NCBI RefSeq assembly: GCF_021869765.1
Contig: NZ_CP084580.1
Span: 62,001-126,000, forward strand
Length of the DNA: 64,000 nucleotides
Source of the DNA: Chryseobacterium sp. MEBOG06
GTDB lineage: Bacteria; Bacteroidota; Bacteroidia; Flavobacteriales; Weeksellaceae
Direction: 5' to 3'
The notes under the pieces are model-generated. The model saw nothing but the letters and a program-made list of their open reading frames with translations. It made no database searches and was not told where the DNA came from. The first letter of the stretch is position 1. Each line of letters starts with the position of its first letter. Positions 23,141 to 32,154 of this stretch are shown piece by piece. Made by a program: the position numbers and the translations under genes.

Positions 23141-24499
23141 TTAATAATGACATTTACCACACTCAAGACCTCCAATTGCATCTACAGTGATCTTACCTCC
23201 ATCTTGTGGATATTGTTTTTTCAACTTGTCATGTAGATTTTTGAAGTACTCTTTATTATAACCGTTGTTCATATCAACCTCAGTCGTTCTGTGGCACTCG
23301 ATACACCATCCCATAGTAAAGTCGTTAGCCATCTGTACAACATTCATTGTATCAATTTTTCCGTGGCAGGCTTTACATACAACATCAATTTTGTTGTTAG
23401 GATTCTTTTTGTTGAAAGAATTGATGATCGCTTGTTCACCAGCAATTACGTGCTGAGAGTGGTTGAAGTAAACGAAATCTGGCATGTTGTGGATTCTCGT
23501 CCATTCAACCGGCTGTGTTTTTCCTGTGTACTGTTGTTTTGCAGGATCCCAACCTGTTGCAGCATAGATCTTCTGGATTTCTCCATCATAGAATGCCTTG
23601 TCTTTTCCTGGCTCCATGTAGTGATCCTGGTTGTATTCAGAAATTGTTCTGTGACAGTTCATACAAACGTTCATAGAAGGAATCTCAGATACTTTTCCAT
23701 ATTTAGCACTAGAGTGACATAGCTGACAGTCAATTTTCTGCTCCCCAGCGTGGATTTTGTGAGAGAAGTAGATAGGCTGCTCTGGTTTGTAACCTTTGTA
23801 AACCCCAATCCACATCAACCAGTTCCATACTCCGTACGCCGCCAGAATAGCCAAGATGGCCAGTACTGCTTTGCCTACATAGTGGAACTTCTCATACATT
23901 TCCCTGAAGGAACGAACTCTTGTTTCATTAAGTCCTGCTAACTCTTCAGACTGACCTAAGGTTACCAATTGTCTTAGTTTAACCAAGATCCAAACTAGTA
24001 AACCTGCAATCGCTAAAAGGGAAATAATAACAATGTTTGTAGTGGTTTTGTCTGCAGGAGCTGCCGCCTCAGCGCCAGGTACAGGAGTTGCTTCCGGTTT
24101 TTTCTCTTCCGGAGCCGGAGGATTAGTAGTGAAAGCTAAAATGTCGTCTATATCCTTATCTGTAAGATTTGGAAAGACCTGCATTTCAGTCTTGTTAAAC
24201 TTCTCAAAAATCTCATTAGCGTATTTATCCCCAGAAGCCCTCAGAGCTTTGTTGTCTTTGATCCACTTGTGAAGCCAATCTTTGTCTACACCGCCTTCTG
24301 TCTTTACACGATCTACAACCCCCTTTAACGGTGGTCCTACAACTTGTTTGTCCAGCGCGTGACATGCAGTACAATTCGCTTTGAAAAGTTTCTCTCCGTT
24401 TTTAGGATCGCCGTCTTGCCCGTAAAATGAAGCACTGGTTGATAGCAATAAGCCTATTGCGATCAACGTTTTTTTATAATGCTTTCTCCAACTAATCAT
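23141..24499 (-). CDS. actA: Alternative complex III subunit ActA (multihaem cytochrome c)
   Basis: The 452-residue protein has six c-type haem motifs. One, CTACH at 43-47, is in an N-terminal mono-haem cytochrome c domain. Five (CQLCH, CMNCH, CKACH, CIECH, CGKCH) are in the C-terminal half. Between them are a Pro/Ala-rich linker and two membrane helices (about residues 152-170 and 208-228). It is the first gene of the act operon. A possible -7 element, TATTTTTG on the minus strand, lies at 24544-24551. Confidence 0.94.
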   Translation of the reverse strand: MISWRKHYKKTLIAIGLLLSTSASFYGQDGDPKNGEKLFKANCTACHALDKQVVGPPLKGVVDRVKTEGGVDKDWLHKWIKDNKALRASGDKYANEIFEKFNKTEMQVFPNLTDKDIDDILAFTTNPPAPEEKKPEATPVPGAEAAAPADKTTTNIVIISLLAIAGLLVWILVKLRQLVTLGQSEELAGLNETRVRSFREMYEKFHYVGKAVLAILAILAAYGVWNWLMWIGVYKGYKPEQPIYFSHKIHAGEQKIDCQLCHSSAKYGKVSEIPSMNVCMNCHRTISEYNQDHYMEPGKDKAFYDGEIQKIYAATGWDPAKQQYTGKTQPVEWTRIHNMPDFVYFNHSQHVIAGEQAIINSFNKKNPNNKIDVVCKACHGKIDTMNVVQMANDFTMGWCIECHRTTEVDMNNGYNKEYFKNLHDKLKKQYPQDGGKITVDAIGGLECGKCHY

Positions 24500-24633
24500 T
24501 TAAATTATCTTATGTTAGTAAAATATTGAACATATCAATTCCGCAAAAATAATATTTTTAACAGGAATTTAACGGTATATGGAAAGGGGAAAATATCATT
24601 TACGTTTAATTTGTATTGATTCTAAATAACCTG

Positions 24634-24665
24634 TTTGGTATAGTTTTTTAATTTGTATAAATTTG
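24634..24665 (+). promoter_or_regulatory. Promoter of SPOR-domain gene
   Basis: TTTG (24634-24637) and TAAATTTG (24658-24665) are 20 bases apart, a good match to the Bacteroidota -33/-7 pattern. The ATG follows 15 nt later. Confidence 0.65.
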
Positions 24666-24680
24666 CACAAACAAGTTTAA

Positions 24681-25241
24681 ATGAGAAATTTGATAAAAAT
24701 ATTTTCGATATTGTCATTATTTGGTTTTTATAATATTGAAGCACAGCAGGTTGTTAAAAGAGATACGCTTTCAGGAACAGAGCTTGTTATCTCAATGGAT
24801 TCCAAAATAAATACTGCTTTGGAAGGAGTTGAAGATAAATGTTCTAAAGTTATTGCTAATAATTCGTCTAAGGATTTCAGTAATAATAATGATAGTGGTG
24901 TATCTTCTGGTACAGGAACAAAACCTTCTAAAATTTATGTGCCAAACAGGGCACTTACCAACGCTGAAATTTGTAATAAAAATCCTAGAATTTTAGGATT
25001 TAAAATTCAAATTACAACAGTGAAAAGTAACGAAGAAGCTAACGAAGTAAAAGCTTATTTCAGAAAAAGATTTCCTAATCTAAAGGTGGAAACGGATGCG
25101 TCCTTAAGGCCTAATTATAAGATTTTAGCCGGAAGTTATTTCACTAAACAAAGTGCTGCAAGTGACGTTGCAAAAATTAGAGAATATTTCAAGTCTGCAA
25201 TGCCCGTGCAGTATAGAATCTTCTGTTCAGAAGCAAAATAG
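24681..25241 (+). CDS. Secreted SPOR-domain protein
   Basis: The 186-residue protein has a signal peptide (to about residue 21), a Ser/Asn-rich linker and a C-terminal SPOR-like domain of about 75 residues (GFKIQITTVKSNEEANEVKAY to the end). SPOR domains bind septal peptidoglycan stripped of stem peptides. It is divergent from the act operon, and a hairpin terminator follows its stop. A role at the division site is inferred from the domain only. Confidence 0.78.
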   Translation: MRNLIKIFSILSLFGFYNIEAQQVVKRDTLSGTELVISMDSKINTALEGVEDKCSKVIANNSSKDFSNNNDSGVSSGTGTKPSKIYVPNRALTNAEICNKNPRILGFKIQITTVKSNEEANEVKAYFRKRFPNLKVETDASLRPNYKILAGSYFTKQSAASDVAKIREYFKSAMPVQYRIFCSEAK

Positions 25242-25267
25242 CACATATTATTTTTAAACATAAGCAA

Positions 25268-25295
25268 AAAGCTGAGAGAAATCTCAGCTTTTTTT
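25268..25295. terminator. Terminator between convergent genes
   Basis: GCTGAGA / TCTCAGC with a GAAA loop and seven T on the plus strand ends the SPOR gene. The A-run before it lets it serve the minus-strand gene as well. Confidence 0.85.
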
Positions 25296-26571
25296 ATTGA
25301 TAATAAGTATCCATAAACCAGAAGAATTCTGACATACGGAATATATTATTACATAATAGATAAAATAGTAGTAAAGACGTTACTAAGCTTAGAAAAAACA
25401 TCATTTTTGGTGATGATCTGTAAGCTTGAAAAAGCCATCCTATCAACAATGGATAGACAAAGACGAAATGTCCGCCATAAATGTACGAAGTATGCAGCCC
25501 AAATCTCATGATACAGTGGATGATGATATCAAAGAGAAATGAAATCATAATAACCTGAACCCATTTATTTTTAAAATTTTTAACATAACTCCAACTAATT
25601 AATAGGAGTAAGGCTGCTACAAATAGATAAGAGAAGGCAGATGAATACAAATCCATATAAAGCCCTTTAAACTCGAAACCCTTCATATTGTGTTTGTCTG
25701 AAAGAATGAATCCCGGGAAAAGGATGTTACCTCCGAAAAAGAATGAGCTGATCATATCCCATGTAGGCATAGATTCTACATTTGAGAATTTTTCATACTG
25801 TTGATTGGTTTTGGAAAAAATATTCTGATAGTTAAAATCAATTCTGTTCAGATAGAGTAGGGTGAAACATATTGCTGCAATTAAAACTCTTAGTGCTGCG
25901 TTTCCAAACTTTTTCCAGCTTTTAAAAAGATTTTTTTCAAAAAGGACGGGTATAAAGACTTTTACAAAATTGGTGATTGTAAGGCCGCCAATAGTAATTC
26001 CTGCCAATGATAATGCTAAGGCAGGTATTTTTTCTTGTTTTCTTAGCTTTATGGCTGCGTAATGATTGTATAACGTAAGAAGGAATAAAGTGTAAGTGAA
26101 ATTCTCGGGCGTAAAAGACAGTAAGATATTGGTGGAAAACAAACCGAAAAATAATACAGTGAAAAAGCTGAACCTGAACGGAAGTCTGATAATATTCTTT
26201 AGATATTTAAAAACCTGAAGAACATTCAGTGAAATAACAATATTGCTGAGCCATGCTAATGTCAGCCTGAAATTGGTATCCATTTTTCCACCTGAGATTA
26301 ATAAAGAAAACTCTCTGATCCAGTTAAAAAAATAATAGGAGAGAGGGTGTCTTTCAAAACTTCCTCCAGTCATAAGAATAGATTTGTTGTCAAAACTGAA
26401 GTAAGCATCCCAGGGAATCCTGCTATCGAATATTATTCTATAATTAACAGCGATATAGGACCCCAGTATTCCGTAACAAATAATGAAAAACAGAAAAACT
26501 GCCAGTTCAGTATAGGATGAAGGAAATACCAACCTTAAAAAATCGATCAATTTAGTTTTGATAAAAGACAC
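25294..26571 (-). CDS. Polytopic membrane protein (DUF6080-like)
   Basis: The 425-residue protein has about ten membrane segments and early family-looking motifs (FDSRIPWDAYFSFDN, GGSFERHPLSYYFFNWI). The layout resembles GT-C type glycosyltransferases acting on lipid-linked sugars, with acidic residues in the first external loop. I recall similar flavobacterial proteins annotated DUF6080, but this is not certain. The start is a GTG at 26571, placed 15 nt after a TACTTTTG element; no ATG lies near. No partner genes flank it. Confidence 0.65.
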   Translation of the reverse strand: MSFIKTKLIDFLRLVFPSSYTELAVFLFFIICYGILGSYIAVNYRIIFDSRIPWDAYFSFDNKSILMTGGSFERHPLSYYFFNWIREFSLLISGGKMDTNFRLTLAWLSNIVISLNVLQVFKYLKNIIRLPFRFSFFTVLFFGLFSTNILLSFTPENFTYTLFLLTLYNHYAAIKLRKQEKIPALALSLAGITIGGLTITNFVKVFIPVLFEKNLFKSWKKFGNAALRVLIAAICFTLLYLNRIDFNYQNIFSKTNQQYEKFSNVESMPTWDMISSFFFGGNILFPGFILSDKHNMKGFEFKGLYMDLYSSAFSYLFVAALLLLISWSYVKNFKNKWVQVIMISFLFDIIIHCIMRFGLHTSYIYGGHFVFVYPLLIGWLFQAYRSSPKMMFFLSLVTSLLLFYLLCNNIFRMSEFFWFMDTYYQ

Positions 26572-26585
26572 GTTCCTTTTTTTTG

Positions 26586-26593
26586 CAAAAGTA
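26586..26593 (-). promoter_or_regulatory. -7 element supporting a GTG start
   Basis: The minus strand reads TACTTTTG (TAnnTTTG), 15 nt before the GTG at 26571. Confidence 0.5.
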
Positions 26594-26597
26594 AAAT

Positions 26598-26626
26598 AAA
26601 AAAACCACCAAAGGAGGTGGTTTTTG
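26598..26626 (-). terminator. Terminator after T9SS cargo gene
   Basis: AACCACC / GGTGGTT with a 6-base loop is followed on the minus strand by a T-run, 20 nt past the stop at 26648. Confidence 0.85.
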
Positions 26627-26647
26627 TGAAGATTGTATAAATGGGTG

Positions 26648-27604
26648 TTATTGTTTTATCACTTTTTCAGTAGTAGTAGTTCCGTCAGAGAAATCTACTT
26701 TCAATAAATAGTTTCCTTTTGGCAGTGAGGAAAGATCTGCTTTTTCTGAATTGGTGCTGTTAACTGTTTTTCCTGTCATGTCAACAATAGAGGTAGACTT
26801 TATCTTTTTATCGGTTTTAATAGATACTTCTCCTTGGGTAGGATTAGGATAAAGAGCTACATTAGATTTTGTTTTTGAAATCTCGTTTGTAGAAAGTACT
26901 GCTGCTGTAGTAATCTTTACATCATCCAGCATAAACATATATTCGTTTGAAGACATATACTGGAATCCTACTCTTACAGTCTGCCCTGCATAGGCATCCA
27001 GACTTAAAGTAACCTGCTGCCATCCAGCATAAGGAGCCGTTCTGGCACTTGCTCCTGAAATGATAGTGAAATTACTGGCAGCTGTTGGAGTACCACTTCC
27101 CGTATAAACCCCTACTTTGTAGCTTTCTACGTAATCAGGAGAAAGTGCTTTTACCCAAAATGTTAAACTGTTGGACGTTGCGCCCAAAGTTACTGCCGGA
27201 GTAATTAACCAGTCATTGTTGCCGGGTACTGAAGGTGTTGGGGATCCTGCCCATGCTGCTGCATATTTTTGGCCTCCGTGAGGGGTGAAGTTTCTTATCT
27301 CATCATCAGTAGCTGTCACTGTTAAGTTGTTAGTGGCATTAGTAGCAGAAGGGTTGAAAATCTGAAAAGCCATAGGAGAGCCGGCATTAAGCCAGTTTGG
27401 ATTCCAGGTGGCAGATGGTACGCCCCCTAATGACGGGCCACCACCGTAGAAAGTGCTTAATCCATCCAGGTCAAGCGTTAACCAGCTGCCAAAACCTGTT
27501 ATGGCAAAGTTTGTGTACGACTCAAAGCCTTCATCAAGCAAAACTGTTTGGGAGTGTGCAATTGTTCCCAGTAATAAACTTAAAGAGAGTATAATTCTTT
27601 TCAT
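26648..27604 (-). CDS. T9SS-secreted protein with cleaved-adhesin (jelly-roll) domain
   Basis: The 318-residue protein has a signal peptide (to IAHSQ) and a beta-sandwich of the cleaved-adhesin/choice-of-anchor-J type (begins LLDEGFESY, contains NDWLITPAV and SNEYMFMLDDVKI). The C-terminal ~75 residues are a type A sorting domain: LYPNPTQGEVSI, then LSSLPKGNYLLKV and a final KVIKQ. It should pass the outer membrane by the type IX system and be anchored or released. No T9SS machinery is encoded nearby except gldH. Confidence 0.9.
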   Translation of the reverse strand: MKRIILSLSLLLGTIAHSQTVLLDEGFESYTNFAITGFGSWLTLDLDGLSTFYGGGPSLGGVPSATWNPNWLNAGSPMAFQIFNPSATNATNNLTVTATDDEIRNFTPHGGQKYAAAWAGSPTPSVPGNNDWLITPAVTLGATSNSLTFWVKALSPDYVESYKVGVYTGSGTPTAASNFTIISGASARTAPYAGWQQVTLSLDAYAGQTVRVGFQYMSSNEYMFMLDDVKITTAAVLSTNEISKTKSNVALYPNPTQGEVSIKTDKKIKSTSIVDMTGKTVNSTNSEKADLSSLPKGNYLLKVDFSDGTTTTEKVIKQ

Positions 27605-27687
27605 GTTAAAGATTTTTCTAAAATTAGTGAAAATAATTAATATAATATGAATTATTCAATCAAATGTTTAATTTTTTATTTGTTTTA

Positions 27688-29229
27688 TCAAGAACTGCAG
27701 GAAAGTGTAGAACATCCCGCAGTGTCGTCATAGCTGGACGGGCGTTTGGCTGAAAACTCTGGAAACAGTTCCTGATAGGGTGATTTTAAAGCTTGGGTTA
27801 GCTTATCCAGCATTTCTGATCCGCCATTATTGATCTCTTCAATGCATTCGTAAAGGAGATAGTTTCTTAGGATGAATTTTGGATTTGTTTCTTCCATCAT
27901 TTTTAAAGAGGTTTCTCTTGAAATGGAGTTTAAGCTTAACCTGGACTCATATTTTTTGATGAAGTCTTTAAGCTTAGTTACTTTTTCGTCATTTAAAAGA
28001 CCATATGAAACATCTTTAAAATGTTCTTGTGCATCCGATTCCGGGGTTAGTCTTTCAAGTTGATTAAAAAATAAAGTGTAATCAAACTCTAGCTCCTGCA
28101 TTAAGCCCTGCCAATTGGTAAAAAAGTCTTCATCGGTTTTTAACAATTGATCAAATCCGAATTTTTTGCATAGCATCGTATCATGAGCTTCCCAGAAATA
28201 GGTTCCATAGCGGTTGAGGGTATCCTCTAAGAACTTTTCATCTTTGATTAACGGGTGAAGTGCATTAGCCAGCTGCCAAAGATTCCATTGGGAGATCTGT
28301 CCCTGTTTTCCGAAAGCATATCTTCTGCCGGGAAGATCAGTAGTATTTGGGGTGAAATTGAGATCATATTCATCCATCATAGAATAAGGACCATAGTCAA
28401 TGGTAAGTCCCAGAACAGACATGTTATCGGTGTTCATAACGCCATGTACAAAGCCAACCCTAAACCATTCTACCATAAGGTCTGCGGTACGGGTGCAGAT
28501 ATTTTCAAAAAAATCTTTATATTTCTGAGGTTCTGAAGATGTAATTTCTGGGAAATAGTTTTCAATCGTAAAATCTGCAAGCTCCTGTAGGGTATTGTAT
28601 TCTCTTTGGGATGATATCAGTTCAAAATGTCCGAAACGAATGAAGCTTTCGGCCGTTCTTATAATAACGGCTCCTTTTTCAAGCTGTGGATTTCCGCTAT
28701 ACATGATATCACGAACCACATCTTCACCGGTAAAGGCGAGGCTTAATGCTCTTGTTGTAGGAATTCCTAAGTGATGCATTGCTTCGCTCATCAGATATTC
28801 TCTTAAAGAGGATCGTAATACAGCTCTTCCATCTGCATGTCTGGAGTAAGGAGTTGCTCCCGGGCCTTTCCATTGGATTTCGGTCTTTTTCCCGTTAGCA
28901 TCCACAATTTCTCCTGCCAGAATAGCTCTTCCGTCTCCCAGCTGGCCTGCCCAGTTTCCAAATTGATGTCCTGCATAAGCGGTGGCATAAGTTCGAACGT
29001 TCTTGGGAAGATTACTTCCTACCAGGAAGTCCAGATCTTTATCTTCAAATTTTCCAAGGCCTATTTCTTCCGAAAGAGCTTCGTTGAAAGCGATCAGTTT
29101 AGGCTTGTCAAAACCTGCTGGCTGAATGGTGGAAAATAAAACCTTTGGTGTATTTCTCTGCATAGGATTGTTAGAAAAGTCACCTGGAAATTTCTCAATA
29201 AAAGGCTGGCTTATACGTTCAATATTCAT
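27688..29229 (-). CDS. selO: Protein adenylyltransferase SelO (YdiU)
   Basis: The 513-residue pseudokinase-fold enzyme transfers AMP to Ser/Thr/Tyr of target proteins. Visible family motifs are YAGHQFGNWAGQLGDGRA, QWKGPGATPYSRHADGRAVLRSS and HGVMNTDNMS, the last the metal-binding segment. It ends CSTLSCSS; the final Cys occupies the place of selenocysteine in eukaryotic SELENOO. The length fits bacterial members. It stands alone between a T9SS cargo gene and a penicillin-binding protein. Confidence 0.95.
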   Translation of the reverse strand: MNIERISQPFIEKFPGDFSNNPMQRNTPKVLFSTIQPAGFDKPKLIAFNEALSEEIGLGKFEDKDLDFLVGSNLPKNVRTYATAYAGHQFGNWAGQLGDGRAILAGEIVDANGKKTEIQWKGPGATPYSRHADGRAVLRSSLREYLMSEAMHHLGIPTTRALSLAFTGEDVVRDIMYSGNPQLEKGAVIIRTAESFIRFGHFELISSQREYNTLQELADFTIENYFPEITSSEPQKYKDFFENICTRTADLMVEWFRVGFVHGVMNTDNMSVLGLTIDYGPYSMMDEYDLNFTPNTTDLPGRRYAFGKQGQISQWNLWQLANALHPLIKDEKFLEDTLNRYGTYFWEAHDTMLCKKFGFDQLLKTDEDFFTNWQGLMQELEFDYTLFFNQLERLTPESDAQEHFKDVSYGLLNDEKVTKLKDFIKKYESRLSLNSISRETSLKMMEETNPKFILRNYLLYECIEEINNGGSEMLDKLTQALKSPYQELFPEFSAKRPSSYDDTAGCSTLSCSS

Positions 29230-29251
29230 CCTTCAAAGGTATAAATTATAA

Positions 29252-29290
29252 AAGAAAAGACCTTCCAAATAATTGAAAGGTCTTATGTAT
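29252..29290 (-). terminator. Terminator after class A PBP gene
   Basis: AAGACCTT / AAGGTCTT flank an AT-rich loop and are followed on the minus strand by TTCTTTT. It is 20 nt past the stop at 29305. Confidence 0.75.
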
Positions 29291-29304
29291 TTCTAAAAGA
29301 GAAA

Positions 29305-31683
29305 TTATTTATTAAAATCTACCTCATCGTTAGAATGAAGGTTTTCATTGATATTATCCTCTTTCTTCTCTGTAGGCTTCTTAGGATTAGGATCCGCAGG
29401 TCTTGGATTCTTGATTTCATCAATCGTCTGAAGACTTCCGTCATCTCCATATCCTCCGCTTAGTCCTTTAAGGTTTGAACAGCCGTCTTTCCAGTCTGAA
29501 GGTTTAACAAACTTGTCGTCAGGAGTAACTCCTAAACTCTTGTCTGCCCATACTTTCTTCATGAAGATTGCCCAGATAGGTAATGCCATTCTTGCACCCT
29601 GACCTTCTCCTGTTCCAAGAAAGTGAGTTGCTCTGTCTTCCCATCCAACCCATGCTCCTGTTGCCAGTTTTGGTGTGATTCCCATAAACCAACCATCGGA
29701 GTTGTTCTGAGTAGTACCCGTTTTAGCGGCAATTTCTACTGCTTTTGAGATTCCTCTTCTTCCAAGCTCACCGGAAGCAGTTCCATATTGAGCAACACCT
29801 TTCATGAGTTCAATCATGGTGTAAGCGTACATTGGATTCATTACTTCTTTAGGCTCTACATTTACTTCCTTGATAACTCTTCCGTTGGCATCTTCAATTC
29901 TCCAGATCATTTCCGGTTTGTTGTAGTTTCCATAATTAGCAAAAGTACTGTAGGCACCTAGCATTTCATAAATGGTAATATCTGATGAACCTAATGCAAT
30001 CGTATTGTTTCTAGGAATATCTTCCGTTACCCCCAGGTCTCTTGCTGTCTGAATAACCGCATCTACACCAGTCATTTCAATAAGTCTGGCTGCTACGGGG
30101 TTTTGAGAATTGGCTAAGGCATCTTTTAATGTAAGCATTCCCCCTCGTCCAGGTACATGCCATCCGTTATGATCATAAGTTCCGTTAGATACTGTGGAAC
30201 AAGGAGTCATTCCCAGTTTCATAATAGCTGTTGCGTATACAAAAGGTTTGAAGGTAGATCCTACCTGTCTCTTTCCTTGCTTGATGTGGTCATACTGGAA
30301 GTGCTGCCAATCTATACCACCTACCCAGGCTTTGATCTCTCCGGTTCCGGGAACCATAGACATTAAACCTGCCTGTGCAATCTGCTTGTGGTATCTGATA
30401 GAATCCCAAGGGGACATTTCAACCTCTTCTTCACCTCCCCAGGTAAATCGTGAAGTCTTAATAGGCTTCTTGAATTCCATCATGATGGAATCTTCAGGCA
30501 TTCCGTCCGCTTTTAGCAGTTTGTACCGGCCGGTTCTTTTCATTGCCTGAACCATTACACTATTGATTTGTTTGTCTGTAAGATAGTAGAAAGGTCTGTT
30601 CTTTCTTCCTCTCTGTTCAGCATCAAATCTCTTCTGAAGGTCAGTTAAGTGTTCTTTGATTGCTTCTTCTGCGTATTTCTGCATTTTAGAATCAAGAGTA
30701 ACATATATTTTTAAACCGTCTTTGTAGAGGTTAAGCTTCTTGCCCGTTTCTTTTTCATTAGCTTCAAGATATTTGTCGATCTCTTTTCTAAGATAAAATT
30801 TGTAATATGCAGAATACCCATCCGTAATGCTTTTGATAGGGTGGAAGTCTACTTCTATAGGGGTATTGGCTGCTTTTTCATAAGTTGCGGCGTCAATATA
30901 TCCGGTTTTCTGCATCTGATCCAATACAACATTTCTTCTTTCCTTTGCTTTTTCAGGATATCTGTAAGGGTTGTTTTTTCTTGGATTTTCAAGCATTGCC
31001 ACAAATGTTGCAGCTTCAGGCAAAGTAAGTTCCGAAGTTTTTTTGTTGAAATAAACTCGTGAAGCCATTTCTATACCATTGGCATTGAAAAGGAAATCAA
31101 ATTTGTTGAAGTAAAGAGTAATAATCTCTTCTTTAGTATATCTTTTCTCAAGACTTACCGCTACAACCCATTCTTTTAACTTTTGGAACCCCCTTTCAAA
31201 CTTATTCTGGGAGGCATTTCCGGTGAAAAGAAGTTTAGCAAGCTGCTGGGTGATTGTAGAACCACCACCACGTTTACCACCATAAGCTACTGCTCTGGCG
31301 ATAGAGTATAGGTCGATCCCGGAGTGTTCTTTGAATCGCTCGTCTTCTTTAGCCTGAAGGGCATAGATGAGATAAGGAGGAAGGTCCTTATAAACAATAG
31401 GCTGCGTTTTTTCTTTTTCAAATTTACCTAAAGTAATTCCATCTGAAGAAATGATCTCAGAAGCGACAAATATATCCGGGTTTTCAAGTTCTTTTACATC
31501 CGGCATTTCCCCAAGGAATCCTTGAGAAACAGCAAAGAACAGACCTGAAATACCAAGTACTACCGCAATGAGTCCGATCCAAATAAATGAAACCCATTTT
31601 CTCCAGGAGGTGTCTTTCTTTTTTTTGGGAGGCAGAGGAAATGTTTTTCCTCTATTTCCTGCATTTTTTTTGTTTTCTTCCAT
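29305..31683 (-). CDS. mrcA: Bifunctional penicillin-binding protein 1A
   Basis: The 792-residue protein has one membrane segment (34-54). A glycosyltransferase-51 domain follows, with the catalytic Glu in AKEDERF near 113 and the motif GGSTITQQLAK. The transpeptidase domain has SxxK in GSTFKP near 476, SQN (in ALANSQNPVAAR) and KTGTT. It polymerises and crosslinks peptidoglycan. The charged C-terminal tail (KKPTEKKEDN) is dispensable-looking. It lies 6 nt after gldH, and the order ricT-gldH-PBP is an apparent operon. Confidence 0.95.
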   Translation of the reverse strand: MEENKKNAGNRGKTFPLPPKKKKDTSWRKWVSFIWIGLIAVVLGISGLFFAVSQGFLGEMPDVKELENPDIFVASEIISSDGITLGKFEKEKTQPIVYKDLPPYLIYALQAKEDERFKEHSGIDLYSIARAVAYGGKRGGGSTITQQLAKLLFTGNASQNKFERGFQKLKEWVVAVSLEKRYTKEEIITLYFNKFDFLFNANGIEMASRVYFNKKTSELTLPEAATFVAMLENPRKNNPYRYPEKAKERRNVVLDQMQKTGYIDAATYEKAANTPIEVDFHPIKSITDGYSAYYKFYLRKEIDKYLEANEKETGKKLNLYKDGLKIYVTLDSKMQKYAEEAIKEHLTDLQKRFDAEQRGRKNRPFYYLTDKQINSVMVQAMKRTGRYKLLKADGMPEDSIMMEFKKPIKTSRFTWGGEEEVEMSPWDSIRYHKQIAQAGLMSMVPGTGEIKAWVGGIDWQHFQYDHIKQGKRQVGSTFKPFVYATAIMKLGMTPCSTVSNGTYDHNGWHVPGRGGMLTLKDALANSQNPVAARLIEMTGVDAVIQTARDLGVTEDIPRNNTIALGSSDITIYEMLGAYSTFANYGNYNKPEMIWRIEDANGRVIKEVNVEPKEVMNPMYAYTMIELMKGVAQYGTASGELGRRGISKAVEIAAKTGTTQNNSDGWFMGITPKLATGAWVGWEDRATHFLGTGEGQGARMALPIWAIFMKKVWADKSLGVTPDDKFVKPSDWKDGCSNLKGLSGGYGDDGSLQTIDEIKNPRPADPNPKKPTEKKEDNINENLHSNDEVDFNK

Positions 31684-31689
31684 TTATGG

Positions 31690-32154
31690 TTACGGTTTAG
31701 CCGTTTCTATTTTTACCCCAACATCCTCAATTCCGGGAAGATTGTCATTTCTCATTGCCTGAGTAAGACCTATTTCATATTTACCCTTCCCTGGAAATTT
31801 GTAATTTAATTTATATTGAAACAATGTTTCTTTTGTGTCACCAAAGCCCGTACCAAGCCATTCTCCATTTGGTTTTGCCAATACATAATTCAGCGTATCG
31901 GTTTCCTTTTTCTTATTTTGAAGATTGGTGAAATTAACAATAAACCTTATGTTGCTATAAGGATAATCGTTATTGTTTCTTACAACAAATATAATATTTT
32001 TAGGATTCTGCGGATCTGAAATTTCAAGATTAAATTTTTGTTCACTTTTCTTATTCCATTTATTATCAACGGAATTCATGATAACATCTTCACCTGGGGA
32101 AGAGTTGCAGCTAAAGAAAAGAATAAGGGAAAATAATCCTAAAATTTTACGCAT
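31690..32154 (-). CDS. gldH: Gliding motility lipoprotein GldH
   Basis: From the ATG at 32154 the 154-residue protein has a lipoprotein signal with Cys16 (LFFSCNSS). The body matches GldH, with FVVRNNNDYPYSNIRFIVNF-type strands and a C-terminal GIEDVGVKIE. GldH is required for gliding in Flavobacterium; many Chryseobacterium keep it without visible gliding. The longer frame from 32229 is rejected because it runs back through the end of the upstream gene, leaving an 8-nt overlap with the chosen start. Confidence 0.92.
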   Translation of the reverse strand: MRKILGLFSLILFFSCNSSPGEDVIMNSVDNKWNKKSEQKFNLEISDPQNPKNIIFVVRNNNDYPYSNIRFIVNFTNLQNKKKETDTLNYVLAKPNGEWLGTGFGDTKETLFQYKLNYKFPGKGKYEIGLTQAMRNDNLPGIEDVGVKIETAKP